From: Longimicrobium terrae
GTDB taxonomy: Bacteria; Gemmatimonadota; Gemmatimonadetes; Longimicrobiales; Longimicrobiaceae
DNA: 64,000 nucleotides
Assembly (NCBI RefSeq): GCF_014202995.1
Contig: NZ_JACHIA010000011.1
Location: 62,001 to 126,000 of the forward strand
Reading direction: 5' to 3'
The position numbers were made by a program, and so were the translations under genes. Under the pieces are notes generated by a model that was not told the origin of the DNA, did no database searches, and saw only the letters and a program-made list of their open reading frames with translations. How positions within the stretch are numbered: the stretch's first letter is position 1; every line of letters starts with the position of its first letter. Below are positions 17,442 to 26,265 of this stretch, piece by piece.

Positions 17442-17639
17442 GTTGGGGCGTGAGATCGCAAGGCGGCCTGCAGCCAATTGAGCGGTGATTGCCGGAACAA
17501 GACCGGGTTCAGCACCAGCGTTTGCCGCAGTTGACGGCCACACGGCAAATCGCCTATCGTGGCGCGGTAGAGGCACTAAACCAGAATGATGATCTCTGCT
17601 CCATGCATATCCGTCGATCCCAGATCTCATCCGATATCA

Positions 17640-18230
17640 ATGCTTAAGCCTCATCAACGGGACCTGCTGAGTGAACTTGTCCGGCGGGGAGGGATGGAGG
17701 CGCGTGAGGTCGACGGGCGCACTCTCAGGCCACTCCTTTCGGCGGGGTACGTAATCGCGGAAGGGTCGCGGATCGTTCCCAGCGATCAGGGGCGCTCTGA
17801 AGTGGAGCAGGTTGAGCCGCGGGTAGAGTTCCCGGCCTCCGCACGATTGAACGACAGGCAGGAGGATGTGCTTCGAGCGATTGCGCGGAGCCGCCGAAAG
17901 GTGCGCATAGATGAATTTGACGGTCGCGTCGTGGGCGCGCTGGTCGGCCGCGGGCTGGTCGCCCGAGCAGATCAGTACATTACCGCCACAGATGCGGGAG
18001 TTAGGTATTTCGGGTCGGCCGGCCAGGGGAGAATCAAACGAAGTGTCCCCACCCCGGAGAATGGAAGGGCAGCCATGATCATGCGTGCGCTTGAAATCCT
18101 CGACCGCGCTCTGCCGAGGGACGCAGAAGTGGTCGTCGGTAATATTTTGGCGGCAGCAGACGACGTGGTAGACGGGTTTCGGAAATATGCCCGGTCGTTA
18201 TCGCGGCCGCGGAAGCGCCGGGGGTCCTGA
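17640..18230 (+). CDS. Tandem winged-helix protein
   Basis: A 196-residue protein with start ATG 17640 (MLKPHQRDLLSELV). It contains two copies of a winged-helix unit: residues 1-52 (LKPHQRDLL...LLSAGYVIAEGSRIVPSDQGR) and about 68-122 (LNDRQEDVLRAI...LVGRGLVARADQYITATDAGVRYF). A helical region and a basic tail (SLSRPRKRRGS) follow. The pattern is that of a DNA-binding regulator that reads duplicated half sites. It may control the CBASS-like operon 200 bases upstream or be part of it; no direct evidence. Confidence 0.6.
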   Translation: MLKPHQRDLLSELVRRGGMEAREVDGRTLRPLLSAGYVIAEGSRIVPSDQGRSEVEQVEPRVEFPASARLNDRQEDVLRAIARSRRKVRIDEFDGRVVGALVGRGLVARADQYITATDAGVRYFGSAGQGRIKRSVPTPENGRAAMIMRALEILDRALPRDAEVVVGNILAAADDVVDGFRKYARSLSRPRKRRGS

Positions 18231-18408
18231 CATTCTCATCCACCTGCTTGCATGGCACAACTTGCGGTTCTGCTTGACGTCGGCTTCTCGGCATGTCCTT
18301 CATAGGGGCGGATTTTGGCTGCAAGATGGCTGAATAAACCCTGTTGCACGTACCCTGCAATTTCGTGAGCTTTTGGTGGCCAGATTCCGCTCACGCCTGA
18401 GATCCCCA

Positions 18409-18798
18409 ATGCCGGAAGCAAGTGACATCCTCTCGGGATCGCCAATACCTCGCATCCGCGGGGCGATACGCTTCAAGGTACACCAGACCTCCCTTCGCGC
18501 CGTCGCGCGATCCGTCGGATTAAGCCCGAGCGGCCTGTCGAGGTTCGTTGACGGTGCGAATCCCAACCCCGGGACGATCCGCAAACTGCGTACATGGTAC
18601 CGCCGGCATGGCACTTTACCGCTGGCGGCCACGGCTGACGAGGCGATCGCCGCCGTTGTCGTGCTGTGCACCGATCTCCCGGATGAGCGTCGGGCTGAAA
18701 CCATGATGGACTTGCTGAAGCTCCTCCGGAGCGCTTACCGCGACTTCTCTCCCGAGTGGCTTGTCGCGCTTGAACAGGGAGTGAGTGAACGTCTCTGA
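18409..18798 (+). CDS. Small helix-turn-helix regulator
   Basis: About 129 residues from ATG 18409; a TTG at 18373 would add 12 residues and cannot be excluded. A clear helix-turn-helix is visible near residues 28-60 (SLRAVARSVGLSPSGLSRFVDGANPNPGTIRKL), the lambda-repressor-like pattern, followed by helical segments. The C-terminus has the LLRSAYRDFSPEWLVALEQ type seen in other accessory regulators. It converges on the lipoprotein gene at 18928. Role in regulating its neighbours is inferred. Confidence 0.6.
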   Translation: MPEASDILSGSPIPRIRGAIRFKVHQTSLRAVARSVGLSPSGLSRFVDGANPNPGTIRKLRTWYRRHGTLPLAATADEAIAAVVVLCTDLPDERRAETMMDLLKLLRSAYRDFSPEWLVALEQGVSERL

Positions 18799-18927
18799 TG
18801 GCGCGCGTGAGACGCGCAGGACCGCCGCGCGTCTCGATCTCTGTCTCACACCGCGCGCCTGGTTGCTTGCTTCAGCTACTACTTCGCCCCGGGTTGAACC
18901 GTCGGTTTGGCCATGTATGCCGTTCCC

Positions 18928-19557
18928 TCAGCCGCCTGTGCGCACCCATCCAGTGTCGGTGCGCACCAGGTACATCCTCAGCTGCTCGGGTCCCGCGGCT
19001 CCGTGTCTGCGGGTGGTCGACCGCGAGGCGAGGACGGGCACCGCGGCCCACGATGGCGTGTCGGCGAGCCGGCGGGTGTAGGTGACCGTGGTCAGGTTGC
19101 CCTCGGAGGATTCCGCCGGGTCCGTGAACCCCACGATCTCCGACTCCCAGCGTCCGTAGCAAAAGGCGCCGACGCTGCCCACGCCCGACTCGTACGTCCT
19201 ATAGGCCGCGCGCCCGGCATCGGTCAGTTCGTAGGTCTTTGCCGGAACTACCGCCTCGCCGCTGCCCCCGTCAGGGCCCAGGGTGAAGCGCGGTGTTGTC
19301 GTGGTGGTATCCGCACTAGTGAGCAGCCCTGCGTCTACGAGGGCGTCGAGCGCGCGCACGCCCTCTTGGGCGAACCGATCGTTTGTCACAACGGTGGCGG
19401 GGAATTGCCAGGATCGGTCTCCGATACAGGGCCTTTCGGCCGAAAGGGCAGTTTCCACGGCCCGGTCCAACTCTTCCTGCCTCACTCCATCCACGCTGCA
19501 GCCGCTGAGCAGGAGGGCGAGGAGGGCGAGGACGGGGGTCGTGCGGCGGTGCTTCAT
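18928..19557 (-). CDS. Unrecognised lipoprotein
   Basis: A 209-residue protein with a clear lipoprotein signal (MKHRRTTPVLALLALLLSGC). The mature region contains ALDALVDAGLLT and YELTDAGRAAYRTYE segments, a pattern that looks like a winged-helix fold more usual in cytoplasmic proteins, followed by beta-rich sequence. Two further cysteines (RPCIGD, AFCYGR) may pair. No catalytic motif. The gene diverges from the XRE regulator at 19692. Envelope location well supported; function unknown. Confidence 0.65.
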   Translation of the reverse strand: MKHRRTTPVLALLALLLSGCSVDGVRQEELDRAVETALSAERPCIGDRSWQFPATVVTNDRFAQEGVRALDALVDAGLLTSADTTTTTPRFTLGPDGGSGEAVVPAKTYELTDAGRAAYRTYESGVGSVGAFCYGRWESEIVGFTDPAESSEGNLTTVTYTRRLADTPSWAAVPVLASRSTTRRHGAAGPEQLRMYLVRTDTGWVRTGG

Positions 19558-19691
19558 TGGCGCTCCGGATGGGGATGGAGATGGGACGGCGCGGGATGCG
19601 CCGTCTCAGATACGAAATATCTGAATTTTAGATATTCGCAAGGGGTGGGTAGCGTGCTGCGGGTTTTTGATCCCCACAGCACGCGGCCATC

Positions 19692-19946
19692 ATGGAGAAG
19701 GGAGCGCTCCAGCCGGAGCGGGTGGTCCTGCGGAAGCTGCTACGCGAGGTGAGGAAGGAAGCCGGCCTGCGCCAGGTCGGACTTGCCGAGCGGCTGGGCC
19801 GTCCGCAGTCGTTTGTGAGCGACGTCGAGAAGGGGCAGCGGCGAGTGGACGTGCTGGAACTCCGAGAGATCTGCGTCGCCTGCGAGATCCCGCTCGCGGT
19901 GTTCATCGCCCGGCTTGAGGCTTGGCTTGAGCGCGGCGGGGCTTAG
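19692..19946 (+). CDS. Small XRE-family regulator
   Basis: An 84-residue single-domain Cro/C1-type helix-turn-helix protein. The core is VVLRKLLREVRKEAGLRQVGLAERLGRPQSFVSDVEKGQRRVDVLELREIC, with both DNA-contacting helices intact. Such proteins bind short palindromes as dimers and often act next to toxin or restriction genes; here the flanking genes are a divergent lipoprotein and a convergent envelope pair, so the target is unclear. A perfect terminator follows immediately. Confidence 0.85.
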   Translation: MEKGALQPERVVLRKLLREVRKEAGLRQVGLAERLGRPQSFVSDVEKGQRRVDVLELREICVACEIPLAVFIARLEAWLERGGA

Positions 19947-19963
19947 TTGATCATTTGGAGAAG

Positions 19964-20005
19964 ACAAGGAAGGGCAGCCGCGTGTGGCTGCCCTTCCTTG
20001 TTTTC
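19964..20005 (+). terminator. Intrinsic terminator after the XRE gene
   Basis: Perfect 16-base arms (ACAAGGAAGGGCAGCC at 19964-19979 and its complement at 19986-20001) with a GCGTGT loop, followed by TTTTCG. It lies 18 bases after the regulator stop and also faces the stop of the minus-strand gene at 20036, so it may serve both. Confidence 0.9.
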
Positions 20006-20035
20006 GCGTTCAGACGCTGTACGCCTGATTGGAGC

Positions 20036-21496
20036 CTAGTTCAGGAAACTGGCACCAATCTCCAACGCATTCTGGAACTTGAACACCGGTGGCAATCTTC
20101 CGGACCGACGGGTAAGCGTGAACCCAAGTTGGGGAGTTACCTTCAGCGTTGCCCCAACCGTCCAGAAATGTGCTTGGTCCGCGGAGGCGGTTGACCGCTC
20201 GTTCCGCTGAATCTGAAGCAGATCGAACTCACCCGTGAGCTGCACGCCACCGCGGAAGAAAGAGCGGGCGGTCTCCGGCCAGAACACCGTGGCAGTGGCG
20301 CCGTAGGTGAACCGCGACGGCCCATTCTCCTCCCACCGCAGCGTGTCGCCTGCACCGCGTATGGTGTGACCCACCTCATACCCGATTCGCGGGAACAGCT
20401 GGCGAGTCCCACCGCCCCAAACCGGGCCGTTGTAGATTCTGGGGATGTAAAGCCGAGCCTCAATGTCCAACAGGGTGTTCTGCACCGTGAACTTGTCGTC
20501 GGTTTCCCAGCGGGGTGTCACAGCCATGTCGACCAGGCTGAATGGCTCGAAAAGGCTGAGTTGAAGCTGCGGACCAGCACTCAGCCGGCCCGAACCATCT
20601 GTCTTGCTGGTCGCGAGCACGTCCGCATGCAGCAAGAGCACTGCGTAGACCGGATCTTCAATGTGGGACAGCCTCCGCAACAGCAAGCGTTTGGTCGTAA
20701 ACGTCAGGGATCCGTTGCTTACCTCATTCAGTCGGGAAAACGCCAAATTCAGGTAGAAGCTACGGACATCCTCCTTCTTTACCGCCGCCGCGATCTGGGC
20801 CGTACTGGGGATGATGGGCCCGATCCCCGCCGGCTGCCTCCCATCCTTGCTGACGATATCTGCCGCGACAACTTCGCCATTTACGATGTGCCGGTCGACA
20901 GTACAGTAGAATGCGAAAGCGCCACGGTTATAGCATAGCGGCAACCCGGGTTCCTCGGAGGGAGCCACAATCCGCACCTCTCCGCCGTTCACGGTGATCC
21001 GGGGCTCGATTCCCTGTTCCCCGCTCAAGTCACGAGAGAAGGTGACTACGACGTTGCTCGTCTCGTTTGAGATTGCCTGAACAGCGCCGGCGACGGGCGG
21101 GATCGCGACGGTCAGGGCCGGCACCTCTTTGCCCTGCAACTTGATCGGCCTGGTGAGCAACGCATAATGGTGCTTGTCGTCCAGCGCCGGCTCAGCATCC
21201 TGCAGCACCAGGCACAACCGGTCCAAGGGCGCGTCCCAACCCTCGGGGTACGCGCAGCCGTCGGGTGTGGAGACACTGTGTTCTTTCAGCAGGAGCCGAC
21301 GTGAATCGGTCAAGTCCACGAGCATGAAGTCGTTCACTGCCTGGGGCTGGCCCGGCGTTTCCAATTCCGATTTGAACAGCAGGATCACACCCCGTCTGTC
21401 GCCCCGGCGGACCACGCTCTCCAGTTGCTCGTGGGCTTGGCCGAATGCCGGGTTGGCCAGCAACGCGGCTCCAAGAAGGATCAGCAGGCGCTTCAC
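20036..21496 (-). CDS. Exported protein with probable C-terminal beta-barrel
   Basis: The start chosen is GTG 21496 (KRLLILLGAALLANPAFGQ signal peptide), overlapping the stop of the upstream gene (GTGA), which favours translational coupling. The 486-residue product has an N-terminal beta-rich half (residues about 20-220) with paired cysteines. The C-terminal half alternates hydrophobic and polar residues with many aromatic ends (LDIEARLYIPRIYNGPVW, FTYGATATVFWPE, GVQLTGEFDLLQIQ), as in outer-membrane beta-barrels, ending NALEIGASFLN. No family recognised. It may be a surface or transport component working with the membrane protein before it. Confidence 0.65.
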   Translation of the reverse strand: MKRLLILLGAALLANPAFGQAHEQLESVVRRGDRRGVILLFKSELETPGQPQAVNDFMLVDLTDSRRLLLKEHSVSTPDGCAYPEGWDAPLDRLCLVLQDAEPALDDKHHYALLTRPIKLQGKEVPALTVAIPPVAGAVQAISNETSNVVVTFSRDLSGEQGIEPRITVNGGEVRIVAPSEEPGLPLCYNRGAFAFYCTVDRHIVNGEVVAADIVSKDGRQPAGIGPIIPSTAQIAAAVKKEDVRSFYLNLAFSRLNEVSNGSLTFTTKRLLLRRLSHIEDPVYAVLLLHADVLATSKTDGSGRLSAGPQLQLSLFEPFSLVDMAVTPRWETDDKFTVQNTLLDIEARLYIPRIYNGPVWGGGTRQLFPRIGYEVGHTIRGAGDTLRWEENGPSRFTYGATATVFWPETARSFFRGGVQLTGEFDLLQIQRNERSTASADQAHFWTVGATLKVTPQLGFTLTRRSGRLPPVFKFQNALEIGASFLN

Positions 21497-22440
21497 CGGG
21501 TCCTCCTGCGCACGTCGCGCGACAGCGTGCTCAGCGTGCTGTCTGCCGTCACATGCTCCTCCATGAACGGCGGGTTCAGGTTCGGCCACGTCTGCGCGAT
21601 CTCGTGCGCGATTCGCCGACGGATCCCGGGGTCAGCACCGCCCAAGTCCTTGAGCTTGCGCGTGTCCACGTCGTGATGGTTGAGCACTCGCACAAGAATC
21701 GCGCGCACAGCGGCCGTGATACTGCCCGTCCGCTCCGAGCGCGCACTGGCCAGGATTTCGGTCGTGCTGCGCTCGGCGAAGGTATCCAGCAAGCCCCGGA
21801 ACTGTCCTGCTGATGAGGAAGCAGGCAAAGAATCCATTCCCGCCGGGCGGCCGGGAGCAAGGTCGGCGTGCCCGTGGAAATCGTGCCCTTCCGCGGCCGT
21901 CGTCACCAAGACACGAAAGCTCTCGATCTTCTCTACCGCATCATGGGCGATGCGAGCAGCCTTATCCTCCGCAACATCACGCTCGTTCTCCGCCTGCTGC
22001 GTCCGTCGAGCTGAAACGATGGCCAGGAGAATTGCCTCGCCGCCCACACCGGCGGCGAGGGCCGTCCCGATCAGCGTCAGCCAGGACTCGCCGGGCGGGT
22101 TGAGTGTAAGCAGGACGAGGGCAGCGACGGAGCCAACAACCATCTTGCCGATGAAGCCAAGCGCCCACCCTGTTTCTTCGCGCCGAACTCGTTCGATGCG
22201 GCCGGCATCCGTCACCAGATCTGCGGCGAATGCGCCCAGCGCACCGCTCACGATCACCCCCAGCAAAGCACCCCACAAAGGCTCGGGAAAGCCGCTCAGT
22301 TCCGCCGTCGCGGGCACGGCCCCCGTGCTTTGTGTAAGCACGGCCGCGGGCGTGAGACACACAGCCAATACTCCGCCAAGGCAGCAGTACAGGCCGCGCC
22401 TCTCGCATTTCGAAGCTGTTGATCGCCGAGAATCCGTCAT
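21493..22440 (-). CDS. Membrane protein of unknown function
   Basis: A 315-residue protein with GGAGG upstream of ATG 22440. It begins with an N-terminal hydrophobic/Cys-containing segment (LYCCLGGVLAVCLTPAAVLT), then further membrane segments around 55-75, 95-112 and 122-145 (WGALLGVIVSGALGAFAA, MVVGSVAALVLLTL, LIGTALAAGVGGEAILLAIV). A soluble helical region (DKAARIAHDAVEKIESFRVLV) and a charged C-terminus follow. It is likely an inner-membrane protein with a cytoplasmic tail. It overlaps the downstream exported protein by four bases, so the two probably act together. No known family. Confidence 0.6.
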   Translation of the reverse strand: MTDSRRSTASKCERRGLYCCLGGVLAVCLTPAAVLTQSTGAVPATAELSGFPEPLWGALLGVIVSGALGAFAADLVTDAGRIERVRREETGWALGFIGKMVVGSVAALVLLTLNPPGESWLTLIGTALAAGVGGEAILLAIVSARRTQQAENERDVAEDKAARIAHDAVEKIESFRVLVTTAAEGHDFHGHADLAPGRPAGMDSLPASSSAGQFRGLLDTFAERSTTEILASARSERTGSITAAVRAILVRVLNHHDVDTRKLKDLGGADPGIRRRIAHEIAQTWPNLNPPFMEEHVTADSTLSTLSRDVRRRTR

Positions 22441-22554
22441 GTGGTCCTCCGGGGAATAGAAAAGCTGCCAAGCAGCATTGTGGGACTGTATGGTTGGACG
22501 GACATATACTTCGAGATTTCCTGAAGCCGATCTTTGGTAGCAGCCTTTTTCGAG

Positions 22555-22585
22555 TTCGGGGGCACCGATGAACGGCGCCCCCGAA
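22555..22585. terminator. GC-rich hairpin between the 22.4 and 22.6 kb genes
   Basis: Arms TTCGGGGGC (22555-22563) and GCCCCCGAA (22577-22585), followed on the plus strand by TTTATT. For the minus-strand lipoprotein ending at 22630 it is 45 bases downstream but lacks a U-run in that direction. Confidence 0.5.
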
Positions 22586-22629
22586 TTTATTGGTACTCAC
22601 GTCCGTGGAGGAGGAAGCCGGTCCCGGCT

Positions 22630-22878
22630 TCAACCACCCGTCGGTGGAGTTTGGCTGGGGGGGACAGTGGGATCCGTGCCGTCTGGGGGAGGTGTGTTGG
22701 TGTCACCGCCCGAGCGATTGCCGCTCGTCAAACCCACACCGTTCATCTGGGGGCGCAGTTCAGGATTCAGCTCAGTTGGCGTCTCGCCGTTACAGGCTGC
22801 AATTGACCCGCATGTGATGAAAATGAGTACCGCAAATCGGGAGGAACGCAGAAAGGTACTTGTCGGGACACGCATCAT
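22630..22878 (-). CDS. Small SGN-motif lipoprotein
   Basis: An 82-residue protein; I chose ATG 22878 because it places a signal sequence (FAVLIFITCGSIAAC, lipobox SIAAC) near the N-terminus. The mature part carries NGVGLTSGNR, matching the NGFGLGSGNR of the lipoprotein at 12103-12396, then a Pro/Thr/Gly-rich tail (NTPPPDGTDPTVPPSQ). It lies 207 bases downstream of the S8 protease on the same strand. Both SGN lipoproteins in this window sit next to a member of the same TPR family, so the association may be meaningful. Function unknown. Confidence 0.65.
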   Translation of the reverse strand: MMRVPTSTFLRSSRFAVLIFITCGSIAACNGETPTELNPELRPQMNGVGLTSGNRSGGDTNTPPPDGTDPTVPPSQTPPTGG

Positions 22879-23085
22879 TGATGCTCCAGGATAGAGTAAG
22901 GAACTGCTAGAACCAGGGGAGGGGATGACCGGCAAGAACTGCCGGAGTGAGATGGAGAGGGTTCTTCCATCCACCGGGGGAGCCCGAGCAGTGCTGCGTT
23001 TTCTCAGCAGCACAACTGAGGCGCTTTGGATTCGATACGCCAAGGGAATAGCGCAACGGAAAATCACATTGATCACCAGCGGAAA

Positions 23086-24204
23086 TCACACCATCAATGA
23101 GGTATCGTCTGCCCTCAGCAACTTGCTGGGGAACAGGTAGTCTGTATGGAATCGCGTGATCTGCCGATCAATTGCCGGCCAGCGCAGAATGCCTGCTCCA
23201 TAACGTTGAGTGTCTCGCATGGCTTCTTCACCGGCAGCAGCACGGAGAAGCTCGCGGAGCAATAGCCCAATGTTGTCGCTTGGCATGCGAGGACCCGCCA
23301 GCAGCTTTTCAAGGGCGCAAGCCGCCAGACCAGTCGCAATAGCCGCGGCGAGACTTGTTCCCTGAGTCGGCCAGTATGGAGTGTTCAAAAAGGCGGCATT
23401 CTTCTTAGCATTCTTTCTGCGGTTGCCGCCTGAGGCAAACGGAACTACCATCGAGGCTCCAGGAACCACGAAATCTGGCTTCATGCACCCGAGATTTGCC
23501 CTCAGTCTATCCTGCGGACGGAGGGTTGTTGGCCCCTTCCCCGCAGGATCCACGTAGTACGGTCCCATGCTGGAGAAATCGCAATGGGCGCCGTCGCAAT
23601 CACAGGCGCCGACTGCTAGAACCTCCTCAGCGCCTGTGTACCGTCCCATTGTACCCTCCCCGTGCTTCCCGCTGTTGCCAGCCGCCATGATACACAGAAC
23701 CCTGTTCTCAGCCGCGATCTGCTTCAGCTCCTGTGCAAGGCGATCGTCCCGGGGCCATACCCACGGGGGCGCAATCTCCACGTTCCCGTTCGTTGGGCCA
23801 GTGCCCATAAATGAAAGATTGATGATCTGCACGCCTTGCTCACGTGCCGCATAAAGCGCCGATCGGACATAACCCGGGAACCCGCCACGTTCGGATTCTG
23901 CGATCTTCAGAGCTACGAGGCTCGCGTCCGGTGCGATTCCCCGATACTGGCCATCTGATGCAGCCCCGGATCCGGCGATCGCGCCCGCCACCTGAGTACC
24001 ATGGCCATGCCGATCCATATAGTCGCCACTCCCAAAGGCCAGCTCGTCAGCAGTCACCATGCAGTATGTGCTACGCTTACGGTCGACTGCCGCTCTCAAA
24101 TCGGGGTGCTCGTAGTCAATCCCAGTATCGATTACGCCCACACGGATCCCCTTTCCGGTGGGAGCATCATTCGGGAGTTGGAGAAACGTTCGAACGCTTT
24201 CCAT
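23086..24204 (-). CDS. Intracellular subtilisin-like serine protease (S8)
   Basis: A 372-residue subtilase with all catalytic residues: D26 (VIDTGID), H68 (HGHGTQVAG), oxyanion N177 (AAGNSG) and S284 (GTSLAAAIATG). There is no signal peptide, and catalysis begins almost at the N-terminus, so the inhibitory I9 prodomain that subtilases normally carry is missing. A possible prodomain is instead at the C-terminus of the TPR protein encoded just upstream. Cysteines in ACDCDGAHCDF could bind a metal or form disulfides. The gene follows the TPR gene by 64 bases. The layout matches the TPR-S8 conflict systems known from comparative genomics (recalled, not searched). Confidence 0.9.
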   Translation of the reverse strand: MESVRTFLQLPNDAPTGKGIRVGVIDTGIDYEHPDLRAAVDRKRSTYCMVTADELAFGSGDYMDRHGHGTQVAGAIAGSGAASDGQYRGIAPDASLVALKIAESERGGFPGYVRSALYAAREQGVQIINLSFMGTGPTNGNVEIAPPWVWPRDDRLAQELKQIAAENRVLCIMAAGNSGKHGEGTMGRYTGAEEVLAVGACDCDGAHCDFSSMGPYYVDPAGKGPTTLRPQDRLRANLGCMKPDFVVPGASMVVPFASGGNRRKNAKKNAAFLNTPYWPTQGTSLAAAIATGLAACALEKLLAGPRMPSDNIGLLLRELLRAAAGEEAMRDTQRYGAGILRWPAIDRQITRFHTDYLFPSKLLRADDTSLMV

Positions 24205-24268
24205 TTTCAGTGTGCCGGCTCTGACGTTCGTCTGGCGAGTGGCATCACTTCAGTCCTGTTGAAAACAT

Positions 24269-25819
24269 TCAGTCGATGGGTCTGAACTCTTCAGGCACAG
24301 TCACGTATTGAGTAAATGGGTTCCCAACGATCACTGCGAGTGCGGACACGGGGACATTGTTCGCGTAAACGCTAATCCCATTGAGAGTACGCATAGTCAC
24401 ACCGAGGGTCCCTCCCGCGGAGCGTACCAGTTCCTTCACCACTTCCACGTCACCGAGGTCGCAGTCGATCGCCAGAGAAGTCTTGGCGCCGCGCTGTCGA
24501 TTGTCGCCGAGAAGCTCTTGCACGAGGGCATCCATCTTTCCAGCCGCAAGGGTCTGAATAACCTGCTCGATCAACTCATCCTCTACTGAGGCCGCGAAAC
24601 TGTCCGTGCGAGCTTTCGAGTGTTTCCGAACAACACTCTTTTGCAGCGCATCGAGTTCATCTTCGATCGGAACGATTTCCCTTGCGTCCTTAGGCGCGCG
24701 CTGAGAAGCAGCCTCGTAAGCCATCTCGACGGCGCTCTTGGCCTCGTGCCACAGCCCCGCGCTGATGGCCCCTCGAGCCACATCCTTGAAAGCTCCGACG
24801 ACGCCGAGTTTCTCTGGGGCGAGATCCGCCAAGGGATAGATTTGTTTGATTACCCATCTGAGTTCATCGACTTCACCAGCACCGCCTGCGGCACGTGCAT
24901 AGCTGGCCATGACGTGGAGTCTGTCATCCGGATGTGCCACTTCACGAACCGCTACTCTCAATAATGGGAGCGCACGCGCGAACTGCCCAGTGTCACTATA
25001 GACGAACTGGGCGACATCGTTGGCGAGCATGGCGATTTTCGCGCGGTCATCACCGTACTCCCTGACCGCATCGCGCGCGTGAACGAAGCCCTTGTCTGGC
25101 TGATTCCGCTTGAACCACAGAACAGCGAGATAGTGGAGCGCTTCCGGCACAAGCGGCTTCTGCCGATGATCCCGCGCAACCCTCAAAGCCTGAGATGCGT
25201 ATGCCAGCCCAGCTCGGTAGTGGGTTCGTTCGTGCGCGATCCAGGCCAGCCCCAGCCAGGAGCGTACGACATATTCCCACTCACCTTTCTGTTCCCCCGA
25301 GTCCGCGGCACGAATGTACCATGTCCAAGCGTCCCTGCGCCCAAGCCGCCGCTTGAGGCGGCCGACCCACCACGAGTAGCGCGCGGTGCTCTCATCAAGA
25401 AAGGCCGCGGCGTATCCGTAAGACAGGGCCGCCTCTCCGTAAGACCTGTCCGCCTCAGCCTTTTGTCCATCCACCAGGAATTCCGAAAGATGCCTGAATC
25501 CCTCGGCGAGGTGGGCGAGATTTCGACCCTTTAACCCGGCCAAGGAGAGATCCACACCGACGATGAATACATCAGACGCGCGAATCGCGGGATCGAGTCG
25601 GCCGACGCCGTTGATGATTTGCTGGATGTCGTGCAGACGCGCCCCCCGCTTACGCGATTTCATGGCGAGCCCGAGTTGCAGCAAACGCACGAGAACCTCG
25701 CCAAATTGATCGGCCTCGTCGGTGATGAACACGCCGGGATCGACCTCCGGCCGGGTAATCTGCGCCATGCTTCCGAGGAGGAACCGTACCTCGCGAGGAA
25801 CTGCCGTATCATAAACCAT
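24269..25819 (-). CDS. TPR repeat protein with C-terminal I9-like prodomain
   Basis: A 516-residue cytoplasmic protein with AGGAAG upstream of ATG 25819. Residues about 90-390 are TPR-like helix pairs. The last 70 residues (about 447-516) have the order and feel of a subtilisin propeptide/I9 fold: SLAIDCDLGDVEVVKELVRSAGG, then GISVYANNVPVSALAVIV, then TQYVTVPEEF. As the S8 protease next door lacks its own prodomain, I infer that this protein chaperones or inhibits it and that a change sensed by the repeats releases the protease. The repeats resemble those of 12397-13764. It is not known whether the I9-like part is cleaved. Confidence 0.75.
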   Translation of the reverse strand: MVYDTAVPREVRFLLGSMAQITRPEVDPGVFITDEADQFGEVLVRLLQLGLAMKSRKRGARLHDIQQIINGVGRLDPAIRASDVFIVGVDLSLAGLKGRNLAHLAEGFRHLSEFLVDGQKAEADRSYGEAALSYGYAAAFLDESTARYSWWVGRLKRRLGRRDAWTWYIRAADSGEQKGEWEYVVRSWLGLAWIAHERTHYRAGLAYASQALRVARDHRQKPLVPEALHYLAVLWFKRNQPDKGFVHARDAVREYGDDRAKIAMLANDVAQFVYSDTGQFARALPLLRVAVREVAHPDDRLHVMASYARAAGGAGEVDELRWVIKQIYPLADLAPEKLGVVGAFKDVARGAISAGLWHEAKSAVEMAYEAASQRAPKDAREIVPIEDELDALQKSVVRKHSKARTDSFAASVEDELIEQVIQTLAAGKMDALVQELLGDNRQRGAKTSLAIDCDLGDVEVVKELVRSAGGTLGVTMRTLNGISVYANNVPVSALAVIVGNPFTQYVTVPEEFRPID

Positions 25820-25839
25820 GGATTCGCTTCCTGAATGAA

Positions 25840-26265
25840 TCAGTACCAGGATGAATTGTTGTGATCCGCGTCGGTCGATCGGTCGTGCTTACCTGATTCC
25901 GCACGTCGTTTAACGGCGCGCCGAAACTCGCTCGGCCCGGCAAGCAGTTCTTCAAGTTCCGTGCGGATCACCTGATTGAAGTACTCGCTCTTCTCTGCTC
26001 CTGCAACGACGTGAAACTTGGCGTAGCATTCATTGCCGAGAGCGCGCACGGATGGACCCAGCATGCCCCGTATGAACGACGAACTGAGACACAGGGTGTC
26101 CGTCGGGAGAACAATGAATACCCTCGTATGAGGATCCTCGTCGTACCGGTCCAGTCTCGCGTCGCGACGTGTGCGCTCACCCCATTCGTCGCCCGAGAAG
26201 ATCCGCGCCAACAGCTGCGTGTGCTTGGCCAAATCCAGTACGACGGTCTTCTGAGGGTCGCTCAT
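25840..26265 (-). CDS. STAS-like protein (DUF4325 type)
   Basis: A 141-residue protein with the STAS-like core FIVLPTDTLCLSSSFIRGMLGPSVRALGNECYAKFHVV near residues 48-88, where the SSSF stretch marks the usual phosphorylatable-serine or ligand region. Its start overlaps the upstream ATPase gene by 89 bases, and 20 bases separate it from the TPR gene. STAS proteins paired with histidine-kinase-like ATPases form partner-switching modules (the SpoIIAA/SpoIIAB type). Here it probably relays a state change into the TPR/S8 genes, though this linkage is inferred from gene order only. Confidence 0.7.
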   Translation of the reverse strand: MSDPQKTVVLDLAKHTQLLARIFSGDEWGERTRRDARLDRYDEDPHTRVFIVLPTDTLCLSSSFIRGMLGPSVRALGNECYAKFHVVAGAEKSEYFNQVIRTELEELLAGPSEFRRAVKRRAESGKHDRSTDADHNNSSWY

